From: Peptococcaceae bacterium
GTDB taxonomy: Bacteria; Bacillota; Desulfitobacteriia; Desulfitobacteriales; Syntrophobotulaceae
Reading direction: 5' to 3'
Assembly: GCA_009778595.1 (NCBI GenBank)
Contig: WRJI01000007.1
Location: forward strand, 1 to 50,645
DNA: 50,645 bases
Shown here: positions 42,817 through 50,645 of the stretch, piece by piece
Position numbering within the stretch: the first letter of the stretch is position 1
Layout of the letters: each line of letters begins with the position of its first letter
Program-made: the position numbers and the translations under genes
The notes under the pieces: generated by a model
The model's input: only the letters and a program-made list of their open reading frames with translations
Told to the model about the DNA's origin: nothing
The model's database searches: none

Positions 42817-44058
42817 AAATTTAAACTACATCCGTCAACGTCAAGTTATGCTTCTGCGCAAGCTTATGGTATTACCTTGTTTCAATGGGTAGGAACCAGT
42901 ATCACATGGAACAATCGTCCCGGTGGAAGCGCAAGTTGGGTATCGGGAAGCACCCCGGTATCCGGAGCATATGGTGGTTATTATTATAATTTCAATATGA
43001 CCTCCCTGGTTAAGGCGTGGTACAACGGGACTGTACCCAACTATGGTGTCGTGATTGGCTATTACAACGAATCGTACAACGATTACAATTGGTTGGGGAC
43101 CGGTGACGGAAGTGCATCCTATACACCATCGTTGACGATAAATTATAATGGTGCGATATCTTATATAACCCTCACAAAAGGAGTCCCTGTAAGTGGGACG
43201 ATAACTCAAGGTGGAGAATATTGGTATAGGTTTGTGGCTCCAAAAACAAGAAGCTATACGTTCTGCTCCTCTGGTTCTACTGACACGTATGGAGAATTGT
43301 ATCAAGGTTCAACACTATTACAGTCTGATGATGATGGAGGTGAAGGATTAAATTTTTCAATCACACGGAATCTAACTGGAGGAGCAGAATATTTATTGAA
43401 AGTGAGGGGATATGGCTCAGCTACTACAGGAAGTTACTTTGTATTGGTTAAGGATTGGCAATCCGTGAGCAAACCAACTATTAAGCCACGAAGTGCATGG
43501 GGTGCGAGACCTCCTAGATCAGTTTTGACTGATCGCGAAGTCGCGAATACGAAAAGAGTGATTTTTCATCATACCGCAAATAATTTTAACAGCACAAATA
43601 TAAACTCAATTATTGATCAAATCCAAAAAATCCAAAACAAGCAAATGGATAACCCGGATCCGATTGAACGTACAGATGATATAGCGTATCATTACATCAT
43701 TGATCCGGCAGGTAATATATGGGAAGGAAGGGCGATGAATAAACAGGGAGCACATACCAAGAGCTATAATAATGATATTGGTGTTGCAATATTGGGGGAT
43801 TTTCAGCAGCGTCTGATCAATCCTATTCCTAATACATTAAACCAAAATCAGAAAAATGCAATGGAGGCTCTATCTAAATGGTTGTGTTATTCATTAGACT
43901 TGAAGATAATAAGTCCAGGAGGAATCGACGAGGCTCCGATTAACTGGCACAAAAATGCTCATCAAGTTATAGATCCGAACCAGGTTTGTCCTGGAGGAAA
44001 CTCAATACCATGGATACAGAATACACTACGTCCGAATATTATTGCTTGGGGTTCTTGA
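42817..44058 (+). pseudogene. C-terminal part of the same gene: DNRLRE end, PPC-like domain and PGRP amidase
   Basis: Continues in the same frame after the TAG, with no other stop for 413 codons. It completes the DNRLRE domain (TSITWNNRPGGSASWVSGST), then a beta-sandwich of the PPC type (GTITQGGEYWYRFVAPKTRS, ending GSYFVLVKD), then a peptidoglycan-recognition amidase_2 domain (about 190 residues): RSAWGARPPR, VIFHHTANNF (zinc His), DDIAYHYIIDPAGNIWEGRA, INWHKNAHQV (zinc His) and VCPGGN (zinc Cys). The amidase should cut muramoyl-L-alanine bonds. It has no good start of its own (a TTG at 42877 has no ribosome binding site), so it is silent unless the TAG is read through or is a sequence error. 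Confidence 0.8.
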
Positions 44059-44068
44059 ACCTAGATTG

Positions 44069-44137
44069 GGAAGCGAGTGTAATATTATTTTGAAAATCCC
44101 ATATGGGTGGTTGTCCTTTTATATTATTCTCGCTTTC
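44069..44137 (+). other. long imperfect inverted repeat after the amidase gene
   Basis: GGAAGCGAG with TAATATTA on the left (about 44069-44087) pairs with TATTATTCTCGCTTTCC on the right (about 44121-44137), one base bulged. The loop holds CCCATATGGG. No T-run follows. Possibly an mRNA-end hairpin. Confidence 0.5.
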
Positions 44138-44181
44138 CGTCCGGTTGCACAAATTTATCCGGTGTGTTTAAGGAGTAATAT

Positions 44182-44979
44182 ATGAAAATGAATGGTATTC
44201 TCATTGCCAGTGGTATTGTACTCGTTTTGCTGTCTGCAGTATTCCTACTCATCATTAAGAATGATACGGAAGTTGTAAAGATTGAAAAGAATTACGTAAA
44301 ATTGCGTGAAAGGTTGGAAAAACAAGATTCCGAAAAGGGCATTGAGGTTATTAACTTCGCAGATGATTATGCTCGGTTATTCACACGAATCTCCGAGGGA
44401 AACGCTGCTGATGCAAAAGCTTACGCACAACTGGTCAGAACAATTACAGATGGCACCATCGAGTTTGAGGATGAAGAGGTTTTCAGCATTGCAGAAGACT
44501 TTGCTATAATATATAAAAAAATAGCAGATGGGTTCGACGATTTTGGTGTGCAGCAGATAACAATCATCGAAGATGGTTCAGGTACTTGTTCATTAGTTAT
44601 TGACTATATTGGCGGTGATAGTGGAGGTGGTTACGGCTATAGCATAAGGAAGATGGATAAAGATGAGGATGAACAGGTGTATTTTGGAGAGCGATTGGTT
44701 GAAGCGGATGGATCGTTGGGAGAAAATCGGATCGAAATCATGTTTCATGGTACAAAAAGCAGTGCGTTATACAATATGTACCCCAGTGGAACAGTCCATA
44801 AACTCAAAGGAGTTCCGACCGTATTACAGTCTAACTTTAATGTCAGAATCTCTTCCATTCCCGGCGCTGACATTTTTGTTATATATGTTGGTTCGAACGA
44901 GCCATTAAATATCGATGAACAGGATTTTAAAAAAATAAAAAAGATAACAGGGAGCGTTGAGATTAAGCTCGGGAAGTAA
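44182..44979 (+). CDS. membrane-anchored paralogue, family P member 1
   Basis: Protein of 265 residues with one N-terminal anchor (ILIASGIVLVLLSAVFLLII). A helical part (ISEGNAADAKAYAQLVRTIT) and an outer domain follow with the family blocks QITIIEDGSG, YSIRKMDKDEDE, GERLVEADGSLGENRIEIMF and the end SNEPLNIDEQDFKKI. The same blocks occur in the genes at 46403 and 50099. AAGGAG precedes the ATG. The function is unknown; tandem anchored paralogues with a conserved outer domain may be antigenic, toxin-immunity or sensor proteins. No family recognised. Confidence 0.75.
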   Translation: MKMNGILIASGIVLVLLSAVFLLIIKNDTEVVKIEKNYVKLRERLEKQDSEKGIEVINFADDYARLFTRISEGNAADAKAYAQLVRTITDGTIEFEDEEVFSIAEDFAIIYKKIADGFDDFGVQQITIIEDGSGTCSLVIDYIGGDSGGGYGYSIRKMDKDEDEQVYFGERLVEADGSLGENRIEIMFHGTKSSALYNMYPSGTVHKLKGVPTVLQSNFNVRISSIPGADIFVIYVGSNEPLNIDEQDFKKIKKITGSVEIKLGK

Positions 44980-45053
44980 GCCGAACAAAAGAAAGGCAAG
45001 TGTATTTGGTCTCCGAAGCTAACCGACCCAGATGGGATAAAGGAGTATCCCCA

Positions 45054-45296
45054 TTGAAAGGAGAGAAAATTATCATTAAAAAAATAATTTCGTTGGTTGT
45101 GCCGATCATGCTCATTATTACCTTATCCGTAACATTTTTCATCAAATGGAATATGCGGATGGTTACGGGTTCTGCTAAGGATCTAAAAAAAATCACGATT
45201 ACCCATACCAGACGACTATCATATTCGGATGAACCAATAAACATTAAAGAACAGGATTATACTCAAATTCATCATGCAATAGGCAGCATTAATTAA
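45054..45296 (+). pseudogene. chimeric gene remnant: anchor of one family joined to tail of family P
   Basis: The frame reads from TTG 45054 (AAGGAG at 45039-45044) for 80 codons. The first part has an anchor and KWNMRMVTGSAKDLKKITIT, which matches the N-terminus of the 47281-47754 protein (RSPRLVTGDVKDVREVTIR). The last part, DEPINIKEQDYTQIHHAIGS, matches the end of family P, most closely the gene at 50099, over about 60 nearly identical bases (45230-45293 and 50522-50585). The middle of both proteins is gone. It looks like a recombination product, probably without function. Confidence 0.65.
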
Positions 45297-45320
45297 AGCA
45301 GATAGAAAGGTCATTTTGGC

Positions 45321-45992
45321 ATGAAAAGACAATATAAAATCACTCTGTTGATCGTGTTGGGCTTGGTCGTCCTTTATTCCAGTAGATATCTTGCGCCCAT
45401 GTTATTATTTATGATGGGAGGATATGAGTTGACGGATAAGGATTTTTATCAGCATCAGAGTGATTTTTATTGTGTTGCCGAATTCCTGAAAAACTTTACA
45501 GAAAAAAATCCACAAGAAGATTATATCTGTTTACTAGTACTCCGTTCTCGAATTGATTTTCCGTGCTCGATTCTGCAAAGTCTTGGTATTAATGAGTTTT
45601 CATACATTGGTTTGTACAGGGAATTCGAGAACGCAATACTAGTAAATGGCGGAACTGTAGAAGATATGAAGCTAACTTGGGCTAGTGATGAACGGGCTAC
45701 ATGGGATATCGAAGCACGGGCTAACGGGCGTCTGGAATTGGACAAAAAAATCCGCGAAAGCCTTGTAACAATCGATCAGCTGTTTAAGAGCAGAAACCTC
45801 TGTTTGGATGTGATCAGGATATGTAATAACACAATAACTTTTGACACCATTGATGGTCAGTATTCTCTGGTTTACACCTTTGATAATAAGCCCCCTGACA
45901 AGAAAGATGTTGCGATAAATCAAAAATATAATGTTGATAAAATTGAAGGACATTGGTATCATAAGGTTCCCAAAAAGAAATGGTTCAGCTAA
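45321..45992 (+). CDS. membrane-anchored hypothetical protein
   Basis: Protein of 223 residues. One anchor (ITLLIVLGLVVLYSSRYLAP, residues about 7-26) and an outer domain with several Cys, ending in HWYHKVPKKKWFS. Not recognised. AAAGG before the ATG. It lies in the array of small anchored proteins but does not share the family P blocks. Confidence 0.7.
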   Translation: MKRQYKITLLIVLGLVVLYSSRYLAPMLLFMMGGYELTDKDFYQHQSDFYCVAEFLKNFTEKNPQEDYICLLVLRSRIDFPCSILQSLGINEFSYIGLYREFENAILVNGGTVEDMKLTWASDERATWDIEARANGRLELDKKIRESLVTIDQLFKSRNLCLDVIRICNNTITFDTIDGQYSLVYTFDNKPPDKKDVAINQKYNVDKIEGHWYHKVPKKKWFS

Positions 45993-46106
45993 TGCGTTTG
46001 CGCCGCCTTCAAATGAAAAAAAGAATTGTAAATATTTTGGCATTTCCAGTGTTGATAGGAACGGGGATTCCACAAGGGGTTAAGACTATTTTTCAACTGC
46101 GAAGTG

Positions 46107-46253
46107 TCAGAGGATTGCCATGACGGCAACGCCTTTCTGTTTATATGCGCCGGCTTTTTTGTGGGCTTTGCTGAGTTGGAATTCATGACAAAAGTGTAGA
46201 ATGTTTTGAATTGATGATTGCTCAGCGTATGCTTTCTCTGGTATACTGGTCAT
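46107..46253 (-). pseudogene. N-terminal fragment of an IS transposase
   Basis: On the minus strand the ATG at 46253, with AGGAGG upstream, starts MTSIPEKAYAEQSSIQNILH followed by FCHEFQLSKAHKKAGAYKQK and GVAVMAIL, then TGA at 46107. The HEFxLxKAHKKAGAYKQKGV pattern resembles, from memory, the start of IS4-like clostridial transposases. The rest of the enzyme is missing. It is the only transposase piece seen in the 45993-46402 gap. Confidence 0.55.
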
Positions 46254-46402
46254 AAGGAGATCCTCCTAGATTATGGTGTGTTGATGTACACTCATTTAAC
46301 CATATTCTTGAGGATTTCGTCTTATCATGCGGCCTCAAGTATTGATTTGTCAAGGATCAGAGCTCGTTTCGGGTGTGCGAAGTGTCAGTTTGGAGTAAAA
46401 TT

Positions 46403-47197
46403 ATGAATAAAACCGTTCTACTCTTTGTCGGTATTGCAGTCGTTTTGCTGTTTGTTGTATTTGGCGTTGTTAATATGAAGACTACGGACGTAGCAAAGGC
46501 GGAAGTTGCGGAGGAAGTCGCAAGGATTGAAGAGGAGTACACACAAATACGAGCAAAAGTGGGAGGGATGATGGATATTGAGATTGATTTGATTGAAGAG
46601 TATGTCCGCCTGTTTGCACGAATCTCTGAGGGTCATCATGCCGATGAAAAAGATTACGCACAACTGCTTAGAACAATTACGCAAGGCTCCATGGAGTTTG
46701 ATGACGGGGCGGTTTTCTCAACGGCGGAAGATCTTGTCAGAATGTTCGAAGAAATGGCGGAGGATCCCTACGGTTTCGGTGTGAGGCAGATAAAAATCGT
46801 TGAAGACAGTTCGGGAAAAAGATCATTAGTCGTAAACTATGTTGACATTGGAGCTTACAGCATTCGGAAGATGGACAAAGATGAGAAGGAGCATTCCGGA
46901 GAGCGTTTGGTTGAATATGATGGATCATTAGGCGAATATCGGATCGAAATCGCGTTTCATGGGGCAAGAATGAGCTATGAGTTGTTCAGGATGTACGCTT
47001 TCCAAAGAGTTAGTAAGATTAAAACTGTTCCTACTGGCTTGGTGCCTGACTTGAGTATCAGATTTGCTACCTTTCCCGATGATTCTGACAACCTTATTGC
47101 TTACATAGGTTCGGATGAACCTATAAACATTGACGAACAAGGATATACGGCAATTGATGAAGCAAACGGGAGCATAATTATTGCGCTTAAAAAGTAA
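46403..47197 (+). CDS. membrane-anchored paralogue, family P member 2
   Basis: Protein of 264 residues, with one anchor (TVLLFVGIAVVLLFVVFGVV) and a coiled-coil start (EVAEEVARIEEEYTQIRAKV). The family blocks are QIKIVEDSSGKRSLVVNYVD, YSIRKMDKDEKE, GERLVEYDGSLGEYRIEIAF and SDEPINIDEQGYTAI. It aligns with the gene at 44182 over the whole length. The ATG at 46403 follows TGGAG at 9 nt; the frame from 46373 is longer. Function unknown. Confidence 0.75.
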   Translation: MNKTVLLFVGIAVVLLFVVFGVVNMKTTDVAKAEVAEEVARIEEEYTQIRAKVGGMMDIEIDLIEEYVRLFARISEGHHADEKDYAQLLRTITQGSMEFDDGAVFSTAEDLVRMFEEMAEDPYGFGVRQIKIVEDSSGKRSLVVNYVDIGAYSIRKMDKDEKEHSGERLVEYDGSLGEYRIEIAFHGARMSYELFRMYAFQRVSKIKTVPTGLVPDLSIRFATFPDDSDNLIAYIGSDEPINIDEQGYTAIDEANGSIIIALKK

Positions 47198-47280
47198 AAA
47201 GCAGGGAGTGAAGACACTGGTGATTTAGAGAGGACGGTTAAATCTGGCATAGCGCTTATTGCACTCGCCAGACAGGAGGT

Positions 47281-47754
47281 TCAGCTAAGGGATTCTGATT
47301 GAAGGTATTCCTCGATCAAGGATATTATGCTTTCGATCTTTACGCTACTTACAAATCCTGTTTCTCCCGTCAACCAACTTTTTTTAAGGAGCCGGAACAT
47401 CCTATTTTGGTTCAGTCCGTCTCCATTTGAATGAATTACGTCCATATTACCATTTTTATAACAAACTATAACAGTGTATCGCCTGTCAAGTTGTGATATG
47501 CCGCCTGCGTGATGGTTAGGATGCCTGTAAGCAGATGCACTGGCGTCCCTTAGTTCTTCAAACAAAGCTTTTGCTTCCAAGGACGAAAGAACTTTTTCCT
47601 TTTCCTCTTCCTCCCCAAATCTAATCGTGACTTCGCGGACATCTTTAACATCGCCTGTTACCAAGCGAGGTGAACGCCAAAATATAGTCGCATTTACAAT
47701 AATGAGTGTTACGATGATAAGTATAAGTAGGATGAATAAGTTGCTTTTTTTCAT
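47281..47754 (-). CDS. membrane-anchored hypothetical protein, opposite strand
   Basis: Protein of 157 residues with one anchor (LFILLILIIVTLIIVNATIF). Outer part RLVTGDVKDVREVTIRFGEE and on to a helical end (SVKIESIISLIEEYLQSES). It converges with the family P gene at 46403. Its N-terminal part is copied in the chimera at 45054 and, as DNA, in the fragment at 49853-49902. GGGAGG before the ATG at 47754. Function unknown. Confidence 0.7.
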   Translation of the reverse strand: MKKSNLFILLILIIVTLIIVNATIFWRSPRLVTGDVKDVREVTIRFGEEEEKEKVLSSLEAKALFEELRDASASAYRHPNHHAGGISQLDRRYTVIVCYKNGNMDVIHSNGDGLNQNRMFRLLKKSWLTGETGFVSSVKIESIISLIEEYLQSESLS

Positions 47755-47940
47755 ACGCTCGTGCCTCCCAAGTTTATTTGCGCCGATCAGGCTGCCGGAA
47801 ATATCCTGGTGATGTTGTTAATGGGATTCTCTATGATTTACAATGGTTATTGTTAAGGTCGAACCGTTGAAATGGCATTGCCCGATGACACTCATTGTTC
47901 CTATTTTTTAGTATACTCTATTTCGCAAAAAGATCAACCC

Positions 47941-47989
47941 GTGTCCATCCAAAAGGCGGCGAGGGCATCGTCACCAAGTTGGCTGAAGT
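47941..47989 (+). repeat. 49-bp duplicated fragment of the CoA-binding gene
   Basis: Identical to 40869-40917. It has no frame of its own. It is followed at 48030 by the duplicated leader, in the same order as at the source, so both come from one copied segment (40.87-41.43 kb) that lost its middle part. Confidence 0.9.
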
Positions 47990-48029
47990 CACGCCATGCA
48001 TTATAGAAATTCGACATAATTAATTCGAA

Positions 48030-48170
48030 CTCTGAAGGAAATGCTAAGTGGGGGGAGAAATATTCAAAATATATAATGAAGCGGAAGTATCTCGAAGAAG
48101 CGGAAATATCACGAAGAAATCTCATGGAGAGGATGATTCTGGGAAAGCTTTGAAGACACAGTCCGGTACT
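48030..48170 (+). repeat. duplicated leader (copy of 41253-41380)
   Basis: ACTCTGAAGGAAATGC, GGGGGGAGAA, CAAAATATATAATGAAGCGG, GAAGCGGAAATATCACGAAG and ATCTCATGGAGAGGA all reappear in order. It ends before the ribosome binding site of the gene at 48225, which therefore uses a borrowed 5' region. The rest of the 47755-48224 gap (470 bp) shows no gene. Confidence 0.85.
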
Positions 48171-48224
48171 ACGCAATAAAGGACATCCGTTCGGGATGGT
48201 AATATTTAAAGAAAGGAGAACATC

Positions 48225-49076
48225 GTGAAAAAGAGAGCGGCATTCTTTATGATTCTTACCTTGATGATCGTGAGTAGCAGTCTGGCTGTTTATGCTATCG
48301 GGAGAGTAGCCATGGAGCGACAAATTGATTATAATCCAAATGTTGAACGAGAAGTCAGGGAGCGTCAAAATGATTATGATCCCATAAAAGGACAATACAT
48401 CTTTGTTGACGATTATTTGGGTCAACTGCAGAAATCGATGAAAAAGGAAACCGCCAGGTCTGTTTTAGATGTTCCTGTTTACAGGGCGAAAACTTTGCTT
48501 GAGGACAATGGCGATACCTTTTTTCTCGGCAGGGATATGAGTTATTATGACGACAAGAATATCCGTTTTGACTATGTCAGCCGAATCTTACAGGCTTACC
48601 CCACAACCGCGGTACGTCAAACAAAAGAAAAACAGGCATATTTGCTCTACAAAGCCGATACAGGTGAACGGTTGTATTTGTTCCTTAACACCAATCGGGA
48701 TTATGAGACATTATCCGGATTTCCAATATTGATTGGGAAAATGCTTTCAAAAGAAGATTTTTCCCATATTGAAATCGGGGTATCTATAAAAGAGGTTATG
48801 GCTGTTGATTCTGTAGTAAGCTATTATTGTGATCTGTGGTCAGATGCTGATGTGAAAATTGCTGAATTCTATGAGAAAAGCGAAGGTGCTCCTCTTACAA
48901 CAATTCATTATCTGAAAGACGGACTTCTCAAGATTACCTATCACATGGCAGAAACCAGGGACATCACGGTTACGGGCGTCTATTATTTCCCTGACTATAT
49001 CATGAAAGGGTTTGGCGGTGAAATGAATTACCATATTGCCGATACGGATCTGCCGATGGATTACCTAATACCCTGA
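48225..49076 (+). CDS. secreted hypothetical protein
   Basis: Protein of 283 residues beginning at GTG 48225 (AAAGGAG upstream). A signal peptide (AAFFMILTLMIVSSSLAVYA) is followed by a soluble domain with many Tyr and Asp, and a part with IGVSIKEVMAVDSVVSYY and TTIHYLKDGLLKITY, similar in outline to SmpA/BamE-like repeats. No family can be named with confidence. It stands behind the duplicated amidase leader. Confidence 0.7.
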   Translation: MKKRAAFFMILTLMIVSSSLAVYAIGRVAMERQIDYNPNVEREVRERQNDYDPIKGQYIFVDDYLGQLQKSMKKETARSVLDVPVYRAKTLLEDNGDTFFLGRDMSYYDDKNIRFDYVSRILQAYPTTAVRQTKEKQAYLLYKADTGERLYLFLNTNRDYETLSGFPILIGKMLSKEDFSHIEIGVSIKEVMAVDSVVSYYCDLWSDADVKIAEFYEKSEGAPLTTIHYLKDGLLKITYHMAETRDITVTGVYYFPDYIMKGFGGEMNYHIADTDLPMDYLIP

Positions 49077-49297
49077 CCAAAACGGTATACACGCAAATAA
49101 AAAATGGATCGAGTACTAAAAAGATAGTGCCTCGCGCGTTGCCAGAACCAAAAGTGCCCTCTGTCCTGACCAATATAGAGCTGGGGGGTACTTTTGGCTC
49201 AAGGTATATCAAAAATATTAGTTTTACCTTGTACCGTTATACTTCCTTTGCTAATTTAGTAGGATTAAGTGAAATGGCGCAGGGCTATATTAAGTAG
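49073..49297 (+). pseudogene. possible C-terminal remnant of another gene
   Basis: A frame shifted by one from the end of the previous gene reads LTKTVYTQIKNGSSTKKIVP and then ALPEPKVPSVLTNIELGGTF on to a TAG at 49295-49297. It is coding-like (few rare patterns, open for 75 codons) but has no start codon or ribosome binding site. It may be the tail left by a recombination. Confidence 0.3.
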
Positions 49298-49306
49298 GAG
49301 TTTGGC

Positions 49307-49810
49307 ATGAGCATAAAAAACAAACCCGTTTTGCTGTCTGTTATCTTGTCGTTTGTTGTGTTTCTTGGAGGTATGATTCTGAACCTCCCGGAATTTCTGT
49401 TTGGACACGGAGCAACCATGAAGAATCTGGTTGTTTCATGTATATATATATTAGTTTGGATTTCTGTTCTGATTATGGCTACAAAAGGCAAGTCCCGAAA
49501 GACTTTGATGTATTGTTTAATATTTTGGATTTTAACATCAATGTCTGCTATAATGACTTTGATGGGAAATATGTCTGACGCCCCTGGAGGTTTGGGAATA
49601 ATCTTCGTTTTCTTGTTTATGGGGCAGTTCTACGGAATAGTGTATTTTGCCGATAGTTATATATTTGCTTCGTTAGTAATTATCGTGATATCTTTATGTA
49701 TGCTTGCCGCTGCAGTCGTATTGTATATTGTTTGCCACCGAACAAAACTGCCCATAAGCGACACAAAACCAGAGGAGAGAACCAAAGCAGCAGGCAGAAC
49801 CAAATCGTAA
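49307..49810 (+). CDS. small membrane protein with four segments
   Basis: Protein of 167 residues with four or five membrane segments (VLLSVILSFVVFLGGMILNL, LVVSCIYILVWISVLIMATK, then two more) and a charged end (KPEERTKAAGRTKS). AGGAG precedes the ATG at 49307. Not recognised. It is part of the accessory array. Confidence 0.7.
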   Translation: MSIKNKPVLLSVILSFVVFLGGMILNLPEFLFGHGATMKNLVVSCIYILVWISVLIMATKGKSRKTLMYCLIFWILTSMSAIMTLMGNMSDAPGGLGIIFVFLFMGQFYGIVYFADSYIFASLVIIVISLCMLAAAVVLYIVCHRTKLPISDTKPEERTKAAGRTKS

Positions 49811-49832
49811 AACGACCATTATAAATTTCGGA

Positions 49833-49941
49833 GGTATCGGGAAGCACACCAGTACCAAGCGAGGTGAACGCTAAAATATAGTCGCATTTACAATAATGAG
49901 TGGTTATTACTTTGATGTCACATTTGTCGCTTAGGTTGCAA
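49833..49941 (+). repeat. mosaic scar made of two gene fragments
   Basis: GGTATCGGGAAGCACACCAG (49833 on) matches the DNRLRE part of the amidase gene at 42939-42960 with two changes. Then 50 bp (49853-49902) match 47659-47708 at 49 positions. Then GTGGTTATTAC again resembles the amidase gene near 42974. So a piece of a DNRLRE gene was interrupted by a piece of the 47281-47754 gene. It is not coding. Confidence 0.75.
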
Positions 49942-49957
49942 CAACATCAATAAAAAA

Positions 49958-50038
49958 CAAGAAAATCCGCATTCTGAATACTGAATACTGAATACTGAAT
50001 ACTGAATACTGGATACTTGCGGGCAGAGCCCGCGCTAG
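49958..50038 (+). repeat. dispersed heptamer/hairpin element, copy 7
   Basis: TCAATAAAAAACAAG box, six heptamers (the largest number, the last GGAT), hairpin GCGGGC (50019-50024), AGA, GCCCGC (50028-50033), then GCTAG. It is preceded by GTTGCAACAAC, where copies 4 and 6 have GACGC-GAA-GCGTC. It ends 60 bp before the next gene. Confidence 0.9.
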
Positions 50039-50098
50039 TTGTTGCCCATTTTGGGCGGCTATGTTCCGATGAACAAGCAAGAACAGGGAGCAGAGGCT

Positions 50099-50605
50099 AT
50101 GAAAAAATCCGTAATTTTGGCAGCCGGCGGTATTATCATTATATTACTATTTGTGACATTTCTGCTTATGAATACAAATGATAAGGGCGTACAACAGATA
50201 AGAATCGTAGAAAATTCAAGTGAGTGGACCATTGTTATAAACTATATTGACATTGGAGGCTACAGTATAAGGAAGATGGATAAAGATGAGAATGAGGAAG
50301 TGTATTTTGGTGAGATACTGGTTGAGGATGACGGATTGTTAGGCGAAAATCGAATCGAAATCATGTTTTATGGTGCTAAAGCAAGTTATAAGTTAATCAA
50401 TAGGTACCCGTTTGGAATAGTTCATAAGCTTAAAGACGTGCCAGCCGACTTAAAGTCTAACTTTAACATTAGAACGACTTCTTTCCCAGGGTTTTCCGGG
50501 TTTGCAGTTCGTATTGGTTCGAATGAACCAATAAACATTGAAGAACAGGATTATACTCAAATTCATCATGCAATAGGAAGTATTAAGATTACGATTGAGC
50601 AGTGA
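50099..50605 (+). CDS. shortened family P paralogue, member 3
   Basis: Protein of 168 residues. The anchor (VILAAGGIIIILLFVTFLLM) is joined directly to the outer domain (GVQQIRIVENSSEWTIVINY, YSIRKMDKDENE, GEILVEDDGLLGENRIEIMF, SNEPINIEEQDYTQIHHA), so the coiled-coil and helical part of about 95 residues seen in members 1 and 2 is missing. The ATG at 50099 follows CAGAGG. Its end is nearly identical to that of the chimera at 45054. Function unknown. Confidence 0.75.
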   Translation: MKKSVILAAGGIIIILLFVTFLLMNTNDKGVQQIRIVENSSEWTIVINYIDIGGYSIRKMDKDENEEVYFGEILVEDDGLLGENRIEIMFYGAKASYKLINRYPFGIVHKLKDVPADLKSNFNIRTTSFPGFSGFAVRIGSNEPINIEEQDYTQIHHAIGSIKITIEQ

Positions 50606-50631
50606 AAAACAAGATTGAGAGGAGAACGTTA

Positions 50632-50645
50632 TGTCCACTCATAAA
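50632..50645 (+). CDS. start of a further gene (partial)
   Basis: GAGAGGAG before ATG at 50632, reading MSTHK to the window edge. Only 4-5 codons are visible, so no function can be given. Confidence 0.4.

Noticed and set aside
49958-50038. Heptamer arrays considered as CRISPR repeats
   Set aside because: Units are only 7 bp, without spacers, and no cas gene is present.

Overview
The window looks like a piece of a spore-forming Clostridia-type Firmicute chromosome. The evidence is a SpoIIP gene, a YlmC/YmxH-type PRC-barrel gene, an infC that starts with ATT after a strong Shine-Dalgarno, and the order rplU-rpmA-obgE-nadD. L27 starts directly with MAHKKG and no Prp protease gene lies between rplU and rpmA, unlike most Firmicutes. 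No rRNA, tRNA or CRISPR array was seen.

Layout. 1-708: tail of one small membrane-anchored protein gene and a complete paralogue. 751-4360: rplU, rpmA, obgE, nadD and an RRM RNA-binding protein. 4361-5570: regulatory DNA and an unrecognised gene. 5742-13145: a compact RiPP-type cluster with a 62-residue Cys/His-rich precursor peptide, a terminator, a radical SAM/SPASM maturase, an 887-residue FtsX-like permease, its MacB/LolD-type ATPase, a cytoplasmic HEFTH metallopeptidase and an ABC exporter. 13170-19610: mgsA, an acyltransferase, a WYL-domain protein, murJ and a two-gene ABC exporter. 19617-20041: mobile-element debris. 20058-26883 (minus strand): a second export-type cluster with a subtilisin-like lipoprotein, a secreted protein, a small anchored protein, a BcrA-type ATPase, two permeases and a membrane protein. 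27080-28045: two divergent regulators around stacked palindromic operators. 28186-36651: an AlbA_2/HATPase protein, a DUF2339 membrane protein, spoIIP and two tandem diguanylate cyclases. 36911-41119: YlmC-like protein, infC-rpmI-rplT behind a long leader, an rRNA methyltransferase, a thioesterase and a CoA-binding protein. 41434-50645: an accessory region of small membrane-anchored paralogues, an interrupted cell-wall amidase gene, a transposase fragment and several duplicated gene fragments.

Two things stand out. First, the 5742-13145 cluster has all the parts for making, trimming and exporting a modified Cys/His-rich peptide; the precursor ends in a Pro-run tail and its combination of parts is not one I recognise exactly. 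It resembles the Clo7bot/CcpM type of clostridial systems from memory. Second, seven copies of a dispersed element (751, 1719, 13625, 16263, 36821, 41135, 49958) share a conserved box, 4-6 heptamers of the CTGAATN type and a GCGGNC-NNN-GNCCGC hairpin whose stem shows compensatory changes. One copy supplies the last codons and stop of mgsA.

The right end (41-50 kb) is a record of repeated local recombination: a 49-bp piece of the CoA-binding gene and the leader of the amidase gene are re-used upstream of another gene, one small gene is a chimera of two neighbouring families, and a fragment near 49.84 kb mixes pieces of two genes.
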